This document shows positions 7,850-16,035 of a DNA stretch of 64,000 bases, in pieces. A program made the translations under genes and the position numbers. Source of the DNA: Nocardiopsis endophytica (GTDB lineage: Bacteria > Actinomycetota > Actinomycetes > Streptosporangiales > Streptosporangiaceae); assembly GCF_027706725.1 (NCBI RefSeq), contig NZ_JAQFWQ010000010.1:34779-98778 (forward strand), written 5' to 3'. The notes under the pieces were generated by a model, which was not told the DNA's origin, did no database searches, and saw only the letters and a list, made by a program, of their open reading frames with translations. The stretch's first letter is position 1; each line of letters opens with the position of its first letter.

Positions 7850-7890
7850 GTGGAATCGACGCTTCTCAGCGGATCGGATGTCGATTCCAC
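7850..7890. repeat. repeat family 2, copy 1
   Basis: GTGGAATCGAC (7850-7860) and GTCGATTCCAC (7880-7890) form an 11-bp perfect dyad with a 19-nt loop. The flank ACCACTCA on the right and a shared CGACGCTT core match a second copy at 33743-33783 in the opposite orientation. Confidence 0.6.
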
Positions 7891-7941
7891 CACTCAGGAT
7901 GCCCCGGCACCCGACGGCGGAGGCAGCGGGAGCGCGCTCCG

Positions 7942-8005
7942 CGTTGATCTCGGGAGAAACGACGCTACCGGGCCGCTTTTAGGGGCGCATTCCCCGAGAT
8001 CAACG
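7942..8005. repeat. 64-nt palindromic repeat, copy A (subfamily I)
   Basis: Arms CGTTGATCTCGGG (7942-7954) and CCCGAGATCAACG (7993-8005) enclose a core containing ACGACGCTACCGGG. The element lies 77 nt downstream of the convergent-facing stop of the XRE gene. With copy 1 of repeat family 2 it fills most of the 514-nt gap between the DUF397 and XRE genes. Confidence 0.85.
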
Positions 8006-8082
8006 ACGCAGGGGCAGCGCTCGGGGGGCGGAGTCGGCGGGAGCCGGACCCCTGCGGTCCGCCCGCCTACGCGCGCCGGCTC

Positions 8083-8952
8083 TTAGAACTCGTCGACCAT
8101 GTCCTTGAGGATCTCCTGCGTCTCGTTGGGAGGGCAGGCGATCACGCTGAGCTTCTCCATGGCCATCGTGTAGGCGTCGACCTCGGCGCGCTTGTCCAGG
8201 CACAGCGAGCCGGTCAGGTGCTCGACGTAGACGATGTCGGACAGCTCGAAGTCCGGGTAGCGCAGGATGGAGAAGGACCCGGCCTCGGCCGCGTGCACAC
8301 CGGCGCTGAAGGGCACGATCTGCAGCGTGATGTGCGGGTGGTCGCACAGCTCCACCAGCCGCTGCATCTGCCGGCGCATCAGCTCGGGCCCGCCGACGGG
8401 GCGCCGCACGGCGGCCTCGTCGAGGATGGCCCACAGCTTCACGTTGGGCTCGTCGAGCCGCCGCTGGCGCCGCATGCGCACCTTGACGCGGTCCTCGGTG
8501 GCCTGGTCGGGCAGGCCGACGCCGCCGTTGATGACCGCGCGGGCGTACTCCTCGGTCTGCAGCAGGCCGTGGATGAACTGGGCCTCGTAGACGCGGATGC
8601 GGCTGGCCGCCTCCTCCAGGCCGACGTAGACCTGGAACCAGTTGGGCAGCGCCTCACCGTACTGCTGCCACCAGCCGGGCTTGTTGGTGTCCCGGGCCAT
8701 CTGGCCCATGGTGCGGATGAGGTCGCGGTCGGTGACGCCGTAGAGCAGGAGCAGGTCCTCCACGTCGCGGGCCTTGAACCCGACGCGGCCCAGCTCCATG
8801 CGGCTGATCTTGGACTCCGAGCCGCGGATGTGGTGGCCCGCCTCGCCGCGCGAGATCCCGGCCTTCTCCCGGTACTTGCGCAGCTCCGACCCGAGCAGCA
8901 TCCGGCGCACGGTGGGGCCGGCGCCCTGCTTGATGCGCGCGATGCCGCTCAT
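8083..8952 (-). CDS. XRE-family regulator with DUF5753 C-terminal domain
   Basis: A 289-residue DNA-binding regulator. The N-terminal helix-turn-helix (residues 20-75) reads LGSELRKYREKAGISRGEAG, then GSESKISRMELGR. The remaining 200 residues are the DUF5753 ligand/partner domain, with QTEEYARAVI and the PFSAGVHAAEAGSFSIL stretch. These proteins partner with DUF397 proteins in Streptomyces-type developmental and antibiotic control (WhiJ-like and AbaA-like loci). GGGGAGG lies 8 nt before the ATG. It stands between the DUF397 gene and the ATPase gene. No TGCACGTGC site lies in its own promoter, so it may be expressed separately. Confidence 0.92.
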   Translation of the reverse strand: MSGIARIKQGAGPTVRRMLLGSELRKYREKAGISRGEAGHHIRGSESKISRMELGRVGFKARDVEDLLLLYGVTDRDLIRTMGQMARDTNKPGWWQQYGEALPNWFQVYVGLEEAASRIRVYEAQFIHGLLQTEEYARAVINGGVGLPDQATEDRVKVRMRRQRRLDEPNVKLWAILDEAAVRRPVGGPELMRRQMQRLVELCDHPHITLQIVPFSAGVHAAEAGSFSILRYPDFELSDIVYVEHLTGSLCLDKRAEVDAYTMAMEKLSVIACPPNETQEILKDMVDEF

Positions 8953-9159
8953 GACCGCTGCCTCCCCAGACGTGGCCGTCCGGCGCCGCCCTGTGCTCGG
9001 CCTCGGAGCGGCCGGGCGCCGTGGAACTCACTCCTGCATCCCCCCACGATAGCGCCGACGCGGACGCGTGTTCGGTCGGCGGCGGGTGGGACCGCTCTCA
9101 CCTGAGGGACGGGGCAGGGGTCGGCGCACCTCGGCGCGGGGCCGTCAGGGAGGGTGCGC

Positions 9160-9705
9160 TCAGTCGAACAGCGCCCAGACGTACTTTCCGCGGGGCGGGA
9201 CGGGCAGCACGCCCCACTCCCGCGAAAAGCACCCGACCAGGTGCAATCCCCTCCCCGTCTCCAGCAGCAGGTCGGGCTCGCGGGGTGCGGGGACCAGGAC
9301 GGAGGCGTCCTGGACGGCGCAGACCGCCTGGCGGCCGCGGCGCAGGAAGCGGATGCGGATAACGTTCCCATATCCGTACGAGGCGGCCTCCCCCGGCGTG
9401 CCGTGCCGGACGGCGTTGGTGACCAGTTCGGACAGCACCAGCTCGGCGTCGCCGACGAACCCGCCCATCCCCCAGACCCCGAGGACCCGGGCGCCGATCT
9501 CGCGCGCCGCGCCGGGCGCCCCGGGCGCGGCGGGGAGGTCGAAGGCGACGTCCCCGCGCCCGCGGGCGGCCTCCACCGCGATGCTCGCGGGGGGCTCCCC
9601 CGACCGGAGCGCCTCCGGCCACCAGGGGGCCGCGCCCACCCCTCCCGCCGGGGCCGTCTCCGTCCCCCCGCCCGGCACTGCCCCTTCCCGTGACGGTCCG
9701 CTCAC
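9160..9705 (-). CDS. RsbW/SpoIIAB-like ATP-binding regulatory protein (HATPase_c)
   Basis: A 181-residue GHKL ATPase-fold protein. ELVLSELVTNAVRHG carries the N-box Asn, and ETGRGLHLVGCFSREWG is the G-box. In actinomycetes such proteins act as anti-sigma kinases or as the ATPase partner in XRE/DUF397 (AbaA-type) loci. The GTG at 9705 has GAGGGG 6 nt upstream and leaves the ATGCACGTGCAT palindrome about 100 nt upstream as an operator. The longest frame begins at 9825 but would place the palindrome inside the coding region as MHVHM, so the GTG is preferred. No anti-anti-sigma or sigma gene is adjacent. Confidence 0.85.
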   Translation of the reverse strand: MSGPSREGAVPGGGTETAPAGGVGAAPWWPEALRSGEPPASIAVEAARGRGDVAFDLPAAPGAPGAAREIGARVLGVWGMGGFVGDAELVLSELVTNAVRHGTPGEAASYGYGNVIRIRFLRRGRQAVCAVQDASVLVPAPREPDLLLETGRGLHLVGCFSREWGVLPVPPRGKYVWALFD

Positions 9706-9804
9706 CGCGATCCCCTCGCAGTCGTGTCGAGTCCCGAGCTCCAGGGCCGGTTCCGGCCGCGTGCACCGGCTTCCGGCGGCCGAGGCGCTCCGCGCACGGC
9801 CCAT

Positions 9805-9833
9805 ATGCACGTGCATCTTCCTCATGCACGCAT
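9805..9833 (-). promoter_or_regulatory. ATGCACGTGCAT operator upstream of the ATPase gene
   Basis: The perfect 12-bp palindrome ATGCACGTGCAT lies at 9805-9816, and a shorter relative, ATGCACGCAT, at 9824-9833. The 12-mer is identical to that at 7271-7282 upstream of the DUF397 gene. Confidence 0.55.
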
Positions 9834-9981
9834 CCTAGGACACCGGACGCGCGCCGTTCAGGGGATTCCGATAGTTCATCCCCGTACTTTCTGCGGCCCC
9901 CGGGAAGCCCCAGGCAGGGGGCCTGCAACGGCGGCCCTGCCGGGCGCGGGGCGGGCGCGGGCGGGCCGCCGGGCCGCCGGT

Positions 9982-10743
9982 TCAGGCGGCGAGGAGCGCC
10001 TCCCCGGCCACCCGGTCGGGGTAGTCGGTGATGATGCCGTCCACGCCGTCGCGCACCAGCCGCCGGATGGCTCCGGGGTGGTTGACGGTCCAGCCGAACA
10101 TGCCCATCCCCTGGTCGTGGACCTGGCGCACGTAGGGGGCGGTGACCCGGAGGTGGTGCGGGTGGACCTGGCGGGCGTAGCGGGCCAGGCGGCGCAGCCC
10201 GATCCGCCCGTAGGGGCGGCCGAGGGCGGCCGTGCACAGGCCGGGGAGCGACTCGGTCAGCGCGCGCAGCACGACCCAGTCGAAGCTCTGCAGCATGAGG
10301 GTGCCGTCGCGGCGCGCGCTGCGCCAGTAGGGGTCGCGGGCGAGGAACTCCAGCATGCGCGAGCACAGCAGCGGGTCGCGCCGCTGCACCTTCAGCTCGA
10401 CGAGGGCGCCGCAGCCGTGCTGCCGCAGCACGTCCAGGGCCTCGCCCAGGGTGGGGACGCGCTGCCCGGCGTAGCGGTCGGAGAACCAGAACCCGGCGTC
10501 GAGGGTGCGGATCTCGGCGAGGGTGAAGTCCTGGACGCGCCAGGGGCGCCGCCCGGGGTAGCGCAGGGCGGCGTCGGTGGTGCGGGCCAGCGTGGGGTCG
10601 TGCACGACGACGAGCTCCCCGTCGGCGGTGCGGCGCACGTCGATCTCGGCCATGTGCGCGCCGAGCCGCGGCGCGGCCTCCAGGGCGGCGAGGGTGTTCT
10701 CCGGCGCGTAGGCGGAGGCGCCCCGGTGTGCGACGACGATCAC
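9982..10743 (-). CDS. glycerophosphodiester phosphodiesterase
   Basis: A 253-residue GDPD-family enzyme hydrolysing glycerophosphodiesters to glycerol-3-phosphate and an alcohol. Catalytic and metal motifs are all present: AHRGASAYAPENT at residues 5-17 (His and Glu), MAEIDVRRTADGELVVVHDP (Glu, Asp, His), then TLDAGFWFSDRY and VELKVQRRD. There is no signal peptide, so it is cytoplasmic, like UgpQ. It starts at GTG 10743, directly giving VIVVAHRG. It stands alone. Confidence 0.93.
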   Translation of the reverse strand: MIVVAHRGASAYAPENTLAALEAAPRLGAHMAEIDVRRTADGELVVVHDPTLARTTDAALRYPGRRPWRVQDFTLAEIRTLDAGFWFSDRYAGQRVPTLGEALDVLRQHGCGALVELKVQRRDPLLCSRMLEFLARDPYWRSARRDGTLMLQSFDWVVLRALTESLPGLCTAALGRPYGRIGLRRLARYARQVHPHHLRVTAPYVRQVHDQGMGMFGWTVNHPGAIRRLVRDGVDGIITDYPDRVAGEALLAA

Positions 10744-11095
10744 CGTCCACCCACCCCCGACCTTCTGCGCGGAACCGACCGATCGAACTCGTAGCGTTAC
10801 GATACCCGGATTTCCGGCCGAATTTCGTCACTGAACGTAGTCGCCAGTGGCCTCTACCGCCCCGGTGGTGCCACCCCTACGAGGGCGGTGGGGGACGCCC
10901 CTCCGTGCGGCCGGACCGGGTGGGCGGGCGCCATCATACTGCTACCGAACGTAATCGGAGGCGAACGCCCGGTTTCGGGCGCGGGACGCCCGGGCGATCC
11001 TCCGGAAGGCCGGGAGCGGGCCGGCGCGGGCGCCCGTCACGTTGTGTGACCCGCAGGGGGCCGGGCGGCCGGTACCGGCCGTGCCGCGGCGCCCG
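10744..11095. other. intergenic region without a recognised gene
   Basis: This 352-nt gap lies upstream of the phosphodiesterase gene and downstream of the amidohydrolase stop. It contains locally AT-richer stretches (around 10785-10840 and 10935-10965) that could hold a promoter for the phosphodiesterase, but no coding frame with actinomycete codon use was seen. Confidence 0.5.
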
Positions 11096-11860
11096 TCAGG
11101 CCACGTGGGCGCGGGAGGCGACGCCGTAGAACTCGCGGGCGTTGGTGGACAGGGCCCGCTCGGCCAGGTCGGGGCCGAGGGCCTCGGCGACCAGCTCGGC
11201 GTCGGAGTCGCGGAAGGGGCGGTCGGCCCGCGTCGAGGGCAGGTCGGTGCCGAACATCAGGGCCCCGGGGTTCACCCCGGCGATGGCGCGCAGCGCCTCG
11301 GGCACGTCCAGGTCGACGCGGCCGAATCCGGTCGCCTTGACCCGGGCGCCGGAGGCGACCAGGTCGAGCAGGGCGGGCAGCCCCTCGGCGGACAGGCCCA
11401 GATGGTCCACGGCGACCCGCGGCAGCGGGGAGATCAGCGAGGAGATCTCCGGCAGCCTGCGGGCGTCGACGTAGAACTCCGAGGGCCAGCCGAGCAGGTC
11501 GGCGGCGCGCCGCCCGAGCTGCACCTGGGCGTCCAGGTCCCGGGCCACGCCCCGGTGCAGGTTGAAGCGGAGCGCCCGCACGCCGGCCGCGTGCAGGTCG
11601 CGCAGCTGGGAGTCGGAGGTGTCCGGCGGGAGCTGGGCGACGCCGACGAAGGCGGGGCCCAGCTCCCGCAGCGCGGCCAGCAGGTGCTCCTGGTCGGTGC
11701 CCTGGAAGGACCCGGCGACCACGGCGCCGCCGGTGACGCCCAGCGGCGCGGTGCGCTCCCGGTAGTCCTGGACGGTGAACGGCTCAGGGGTGAATCCGTC
11801 GTTGGCCACCGTCGGGAAGCGGGGGTCGATGATGTGCAGGTGGGCGTCGAACAACGCCAT
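11096..11860 (-). CDS. amidohydrolase-family TIM-barrel hydrolase
   Basis: A 254-residue member of the amidohydrolase_2 superfamily (predicted TIM-barrel metal-dependent hydrolases such as lactonases and ACMSD relatives). It opens with the metal motif FDAHLHIIDPRFP. Further family features are VRALRFNLHRGV, VAVDHLGLSAEG (metal His/Asp), and LMFGTDLPSTRA near residue 210 with the catalytic Asp. The exact substrate is unknown. The ATG at 11860 has GAAAGG upstream. It is divergent from the reductase/acyl-CoA dehydrogenase operon. Confidence 0.82.
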   Translation of the reverse strand: MALFDAHLHIIDPRFPTVANDGFTPEPFTVQDYRERTAPLGVTGGAVVAGSFQGTDQEHLLAALRELGPAFVGVAQLPPDTSDSQLRDLHAAGVRALRFNLHRGVARDLDAQVQLGRRAADLLGWPSEFYVDARRLPEISSLISPLPRVAVDHLGLSAEGLPALLDLVASGARVKATGFGRVDLDVPEALRAIAGVNPGALMFGTDLPSTRADRPFRDSDAELVAEALGPDLAERALSTNAREFYGVASRAHVA

Positions 11861-12104
11861 CGCCTTTCAGCCGGGGATGCGGTGCGGGCGGCACGGGGGT
11901 GGCTGACCGCCCTGGCGCGGCCCGTCGGCGCGCGGGTCCGCCGCCTCCACCGTAGCGTCCGCCGTGTGCGCCACGCCGCACGAGCGGGGAGGGCCGGCCC
12001 CCGGCGCCGCCGGAACGGGGGCGGAAACCGGCCCTGCCTCCGCTGATCCGGACGAGGGGGAACACCTCCGCGCGATCTCGGTCACGCCCGGCCCCACCCC
12101 CACA

Positions 12105-12130
12105 TACCGCTCGGTCGGTCGCGCTCGGTA
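12105..12130. promoter_or_regulatory. possible TetR-type operator upstream of the reductase operon
   Basis: TACCG (12105-12109) and CGGTA (12126-12130) flank an inner ACCG-N6-CGGT (12106-12119). ACCG/CGGT-type dyads are common TetR-family targets in fatty-acid loci. No regulator gene is adjacent, so this is tentative. Confidence 0.3.
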
Positions 12131-12187
12131 GGATCGCCCCGGATGTGTCCTGGACCACTCGACACCCGTTCCCACAAGGAGGTTCCC

Positions 12188-12949
12188 ATGGCCGAGACCC
12201 CCCGCCGCGTCGCCCTGGTCACCGGCGGCGCCCGCGGCATCGGCGCCGCCACCGCCCGGCGCCTGGCCGCCGAGGGGCGCGCCGTCGGCGTGCTCGACCT
12301 GAACGAGTCGGACGCGCAGCGCACCGTCGACGCCATCACCGCCGACGGCGGCGAGGCCGTGGCGGTCGGCGCCGACGTGTCCGACGCCGAGCAGGTGGAC
12401 CAGGCGGTGGCGGCCGTCGCCGAGCGGCTGGGGCCGCCCGTCATCCTGGTGAACAACGCCGGCGTCATCCGCGACAACCTCATCTTCAAGATGAGCGAGG
12501 ACGACTGGGACACGGTCATGAACGTGCACCTGCGCGGCGCGTTCCTGATGACCCGCGCCGCCCAGGCGCACATGACCGAGGCCGGGTTCGGGCGCATCGT
12601 CAACCTGTCCAGCAGCTCCGCCCAGGGCAACAGGGGGCAGGTCAACTACTCGGCCGCCAAGGCCGGGATGCAGGGCTTCACCAAGACCCTCGCGATCGAG
12701 CTGGGCAAGTTCGGTGTCACCGCCAACGCCGTGGCCCCCGGGTTCATCGAGACCGACATGACGGCGGCCACCGCCGCGCGCGTCGGGATGGACTTCGAGG
12801 ACTTCAAGAAGGCGGCGGCGGGCAACATCCCGGTCCGCCGCACCGGGCGCCCCGAGGACATCGCCAACACCATCGCCTTCCTGACGGGTGAGGAGGCCGG
12901 GTTCGTCTCGGGCCAGGTCATCTACGTGGCCGGTGGGCCCCTGGACTGA
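12188..12949 (+). CDS. fabG: short-chain dehydrogenase, 3-oxoacyl-ACP reductase type
   Basis: A 253-residue classical SDR that would reduce 3-oxoacyl thioesters (or oxidise 3-hydroxyacyl ones) with NADP(H). The cofactor motif TGGARGIG is at residues 12-19, NNAG follows ILV near residue 93, the active serine lies in IVNLSSSSAQG, and YSAAK is the catalytic Tyr/Lys pair. The C terminus reads VSGQVIYVAGG as in FabG. AAGGAGG lies 5 nt before the ATG at 12188. It is 37 nt upstream of the first acyl-CoA dehydrogenase, which suggests a fatty-acid or side-chain beta-oxidation step rather than biosynthesis. Confidence 0.88.
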   Translation: MAETPRRVALVTGGARGIGAATARRLAAEGRAVGVLDLNESDAQRTVDAITADGGEAVAVGADVSDAEQVDQAVAAVAERLGPPVILVNNAGVIRDNLIFKMSEDDWDTVMNVHLRGAFLMTRAAQAHMTEAGFGRIVNLSSSSAQGNRGQVNYSAAKAGMQGFTKTLAIELGKFGVTANAVAPGFIETDMTAATAARVGMDFEDFKKAAAGNIPVRRTGRPEDIANTIAFLTGEEAGFVSGQVIYVAGGPLD

Positions 12950-12986
12950 CGCGCCGTCCCCACCCCAGCGGTCCCACGGAGGTTCC

Positions 12987-14192
12987 ATGTCAACGGTCAC
13001 CGAAGGGGCGGCGCTCGACGCCGCCGAACTGCGGCGGCGGGTCGCCGAATTCGTCGCCGCGCACGACCCCGCGACCACCGGGCAAAAGGAGTTCCTGGCC
13101 GCGCGCTTCGACGCCGGTCTCGCCTGGGTCCACTTCCCCGAGGGCGCGGGCGGCCTGGGCGCGCCGCGCGCGCTGCAGTCCGTCGTCGACGACGAGTTCG
13201 CCCGCCTGGGCGCCGCCCCCGAGGGCCGCGAAGGGCTGGTCATCGGCCTGGGGATGGCGGCGCCCACCATCCTCGCGTTCGGCACGCCCGAGCAGCGCGA
13301 GCGCTTCCTGAAGCCGCTGTACACCGGCGAGGAGGTGTGGTGCCAGCTGTTCAGCGAGCCGGGCGCCGGGTCGGACCTGGCGGCGCTGGGCACCCGTGCG
13401 GTGCGCGACGGCGACGGGTGGACGGTCAACGGGCAGAAGGTGTGGACGTCGCTGGCCCACCAGGCGCGGTGGGCCATCCTGGTCGCCCGCACCGACCCGG
13501 ACGTGCCCAAGCACGCCGGGATGACCTACTTCGTCTGCGACATGCGGGCCGAAGGGGTCGAGGTGCGGCCGCTGCGGCAGATCACCGGCGAGGCCGAGTT
13601 CAACGAGGTGTACCTGACCGACGTGCACCTGCCGGACGACCTGCGGCTCGGCGAGGTCGGCCAGGGGTGGAAGGTCGCCCAGACCACCCTGATGAACGAG
13701 CGGGTGGCCATCGGCGGGCAGCCCGACCCGCGCGAGGGCGGGCTCATCGGGATCGTCTCCGGCATCTGGCGCGAGCGGCCCGAGCTGCGCACCTCCGGCA
13801 CGCACGACGCGCTCATGCGGCTGTGGGTGGAGGCCGAGGCGGCGCGGCTGACCAAGGAGCGCCTGCGCCAGCAGCTCGCCGTCGGGCAGCCCGGGCCGGA
13901 GGGGTCGGCCGCCAAGTACGCCTTCTCCCGGCTGAACCAGGAGATCTCCGGCCTGGAGCTGGAGCTGCTGGGACAGGAGGGGCTGCTCTACGACGACTGG
14001 ACCTTCCGCCGACCCGAGGGGGTCGCCTTCACCAAGCGCGGCGCGGGCTTCCACTACCTGCGCAGCAAGGGCAACTCCATCGAGGGCGGGACCACGGAGA
14101 TCCTGCGCAACATCATCGCCGAGCGCATCCTCGGGCTGCCCGGCGAGCCCCGGGTGGACAAGGACGTCGCGTGGAAGGACCTGCCGAAATGA
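12987..14192 (+). CDS. acyl-CoA dehydrogenase, subunit 1
   Basis: A 401-residue flavoprotein acyl-CoA dehydrogenase introducing an alpha-beta double bond into an acyl-CoA. The FAD/substrate signature is LFSEPGAGSDLAALGTRAV (about residue 127) and the C-terminal signature is IEGGTTEILRNIIAERILG. Its stop overlaps the start of a second, divergent acyl-CoA dehydrogenase. This is the arrangement of two-subunit (alpha2beta2) actinobacterial FadE/ChsE enzymes used in sterol side-chain and related degradation. GGAGG lies 6 nt before the ATG. Confidence 0.92.
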   Translation: MSTVTEGAALDAAELRRRVAEFVAAHDPATTGQKEFLAARFDAGLAWVHFPEGAGGLGAPRALQSVVDDEFARLGAAPEGREGLVIGLGMAAPTILAFGTPEQRERFLKPLYTGEEVWCQLFSEPGAGSDLAALGTRAVRDGDGWTVNGQKVWTSLAHQARWAILVARTDPDVPKHAGMTYFVCDMRAEGVEVRPLRQITGEAEFNEVYLTDVHLPDDLRLGEVGQGWKVAQTTLMNERVAIGGQPDPREGGLIGIVSGIWRERPELRTSGTHDALMRLWVEAEAARLTKERLRQQLAVGQPGPEGSAAKYAFSRLNQEISGLELELLGQEGLLYDDWTFRRPEGVAFTKRGAGFHYLRSKGNSIEGGTTEILRNIIAERILGLPGEPRVDKDVAWKDLPK

Positions 14193-15385
14193 GCGCCGAA
14201 GGGAAGGCCGGAGCCGGCGCCGGAGAGAACGGGGCCGCGGTGGACCTGCTCTACGGCGAGGTCGAGGAGGAGCTGCGCGCCAGCGTGCGGGCGCTGCTGG
14301 CGGACAAGTCGCCCGCCGAGGCGGTGCTCGCCCGGGTGGAGGCCGACCAGGTCGCCGACGGCGCGCTGGCCAAGGAGCTGGCGGGGCTGGGCGCGGTCGG
14401 GCTGCCGGTCCCCGAGGAGCTCGGCGGGGCCGGGGCCACCTGGCGGGAGGCGTCGGTGGTCGCCGAGGAGCTGGGGCGGGCGGTGGCGCCGGTGCCGTTC
14501 CTGGGCAGCGCGGTGCTGGCGACGTCGGCGCTGATGGAGGTCGTCGCACTGGCGGAGAAGGGCAGCACCGGGGTGGAGGCCGACACGGCGGCCGCTCCGG
14601 AGGCGCTGCGCTCCCTGGCCTCCGGTGACGCGTGGGGCGCCCTCGCGGTGCCGCTGGCCACGGCTCCCCCGTCGGGGGCGGCGTTCCCGGCGGTGGTGCG
14701 CGCGGAGGGCGGCCGCCTGACCGGGACGGTGGGGGGCGTGGTGGACGCGCTCCCGGCCGACGTGCTGCTGGTGCCCGCGCTCGGGCCCGGCGGGTCGGAG
14801 CTGTACCTGGTGGAGGCCTCGGACGCGGACGTCACGGCGCTGACCACCCTCGACCTGACCCGCCCGCTGGCGGACGTGGGGCTGGACGGGACGCCGGGGC
14901 GGCTGCTGGCCTCGGGCGAGGCGGCCGAGCGCGCGGTGGCCCGGGCGCTGCGGACGGGCGCGGCCCTGCTGGCGGCCGAGCAGCTGGGCGCGGCGGAGTG
15001 GGCGCTGGAGACGACGGTGGCCTACCTGAAGACGCGCACGCAGTTCGGGCGGCCGGTGGGGTCGTTCCAGGCGCTGAAGCACCGGCTGGCCGACCTGTGG
15101 GTGTCGATCACCCAGGCGAGGGCGGTGGTGCGCGCGGCGGCCGACACGGCGGGCGAGGAGAGCGAGGAGGCGCGGATCAACGCGTCGATGGCGCAGGCGT
15201 TCGTGTCGGGCGTGGCGGTGAAGGCGGCGGAGGAGGCGGTGCAGCTGCACGGTGGCATCGGCTTCACGTGGGAACACCCGGCGCATTTGTATTTGAAGCG
15301 GACGAAGAGCGCCGCGATCGCGTTGGGGTCGGCGGATAGGCACAGGGCACTGCTGGCGGAGCTGGTGGAGCTGCCGTCGGCGTAG
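14189..15385 (+). CDS. acyl-CoA dehydrogenase, subunit 2
   Basis: A 398-residue second acyl-CoA dehydrogenase-fold protein whose ATG overlaps the previous stop (ATGA). It keeps the N-terminal helical domain (GLGAVGLPVPEELGGAGATW), the C-terminal FAD-domain stretch KTRTQFGRPVGSFQALKHRLAD, and VQLHGGIGFTWEHPAHLYLKR. The middle beta domain is weakly conserved and lacks the SEPGAGSD signature of subunit 1. That asymmetry is known in heteromeric actinobacterial pairs, where one subunit supplies the base and the other part of the FAD site. Confidence 0.9.
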   Translation: MSAEGKAGAGAGENGAAVDLLYGEVEEELRASVRALLADKSPAEAVLARVEADQVADGALAKELAGLGAVGLPVPEELGGAGATWREASVVAEELGRAVAPVPFLGSAVLATSALMEVVALAEKGSTGVEADTAAAPEALRSLASGDAWGALAVPLATAPPSGAAFPAVVRAEGGRLTGTVGGVVDALPADVLLVPALGPGGSELYLVEASDADVTALTTLDLTRPLADVGLDGTPGRLLASGEAAERAVARALRTGAALLAAEQLGAAEWALETTVAYLKTRTQFGRPVGSFQALKHRLADLWVSITQARAVVRAAADTAGEESEEARINASMAQAFVSGVAVKAAEEAVQLHGGIGFTWEHPAHLYLKRTKSAAIALGSADRHRALLAELVELPSA

Positions 15386-15554
15386 GGGAGCCAGTGTTCC
15401 TGCGCCGGGCAGCGGTGAGAGCCGCGCTGAGAGGGGGTCGGGCCAGTGGAGAGGCATTCGAAGGCCGTTCCATGGCCCGGCTCCCTCGTGCCTCATGGTC
15501 CATCAGGGCATGCCTGATGAGGACAGAACCGGTCCACAAGGGGTGCGCATCGGG

Positions 15555-15596
15555 TCGCTTTTCGATAACGTCCCACAAGGCCGCAGGTCAGTAAGA
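15555..15596 (+). promoter_or_regulatory. CRISPR leader of array 1
   Basis: The 42 nt before the first repeat are comparatively AT-rich and end GCAGGTCAGTAAGA. By my count 37 of 42 positions match the reverse complement of 21544-21585, which borders the inverted array at 21211. This marks the leader end of both arrays. The rest of 15386-15554 shows no gene. Confidence 0.8.
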
Positions 15597-15930
15597 GTGC
15601 TCCCCGCAGACGCGGGGATGGACCGCGGGCGCCCCCGGCTGTGCTCGGCGGCGAGGAGTGCTCCCCGCAGACGCGGGGATGGACCGGGGCGCGGCCGCGG
15701 TGTTCGGGGCCTCCCACAGTGCTCCCCGCAGACGCGGGGATGGACCGACGGACAGGCTGGGCTGGGCGTCAAGGTTCATGTGCTCCCCGCAGACGCGGGG
15801 ATGGACCGCAGCTCTGTCTCGGTGGTGCCGCCGTAGACCAGCGCTCCCCGCAGACGCGGGGATGGACCTGGGGAGGTTCCGGAGCACGGAGGCGAGTACC
15901 GGAACGCCCCGCAGGTGCGGGGATGGACTG
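15597..15930 (+). CRISPR. CRISPR array 1, type I-E-like repeats, six repeats and five spacers
   Basis: Repeats of 29 nt start at 15597, 15658, 15719, 15780, 15841 and 15902, an exact 61-nt period, so every spacer is 32 nt. The repeat begins GTGCTCCCCGCAGACG and ends CGGGGATGGACCG, with a CCCCGC/GCGGGG stem, as in type I-E systems. Repeats 1-4 are identical, repeat 5 has two changes and repeat 6 several, so the array runs left to right from leader to decayed distal end. No cas gene lies in the window. Confidence 0.95.
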
Positions 15931-15993
15931 ATCGCTGCTGTGGTCTCGTCATGGCACGCCAGGCCTCGGAACCGGCCCGCGCCGTACACACGA

Positions 15994-16023
15994 ATGGGGG
16001 GCCGCCCTACGGCGGTCCCCCAT
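15994..16023 (-). terminator. hairpin terminator after threonine aldolase
   Basis: ATGGGGGGCCGCC (15994-16006) pairs with GGCGGTCCCCCAT (16011-16023) across CTAC with one G-T wobble. It lies 13 nt past the stop of the minus-strand aldolase gene and separates it from the CRISPR array. Confidence 0.75.
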
Positions 16024-16035
16024 CGTCGTTCCCTG

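Noticed and set aside
9706..9825. N-terminal extension of the HATPase gene to 221 aa
   Set aside because: It would read through the ATGCACGTGCAT palindrome shared with the DUF397 promoter; a GTG at 9705 has a good ribosome site.
15503..15991. Several short frames on both strands across the CRISPR array with repeating peptides such as VHPRVCGEH and SIPASAG
   Set aside because: These are translations of the CRISPR repeat, a well-known source of false gene calls. The 61-nt period and leader show the region is an array.
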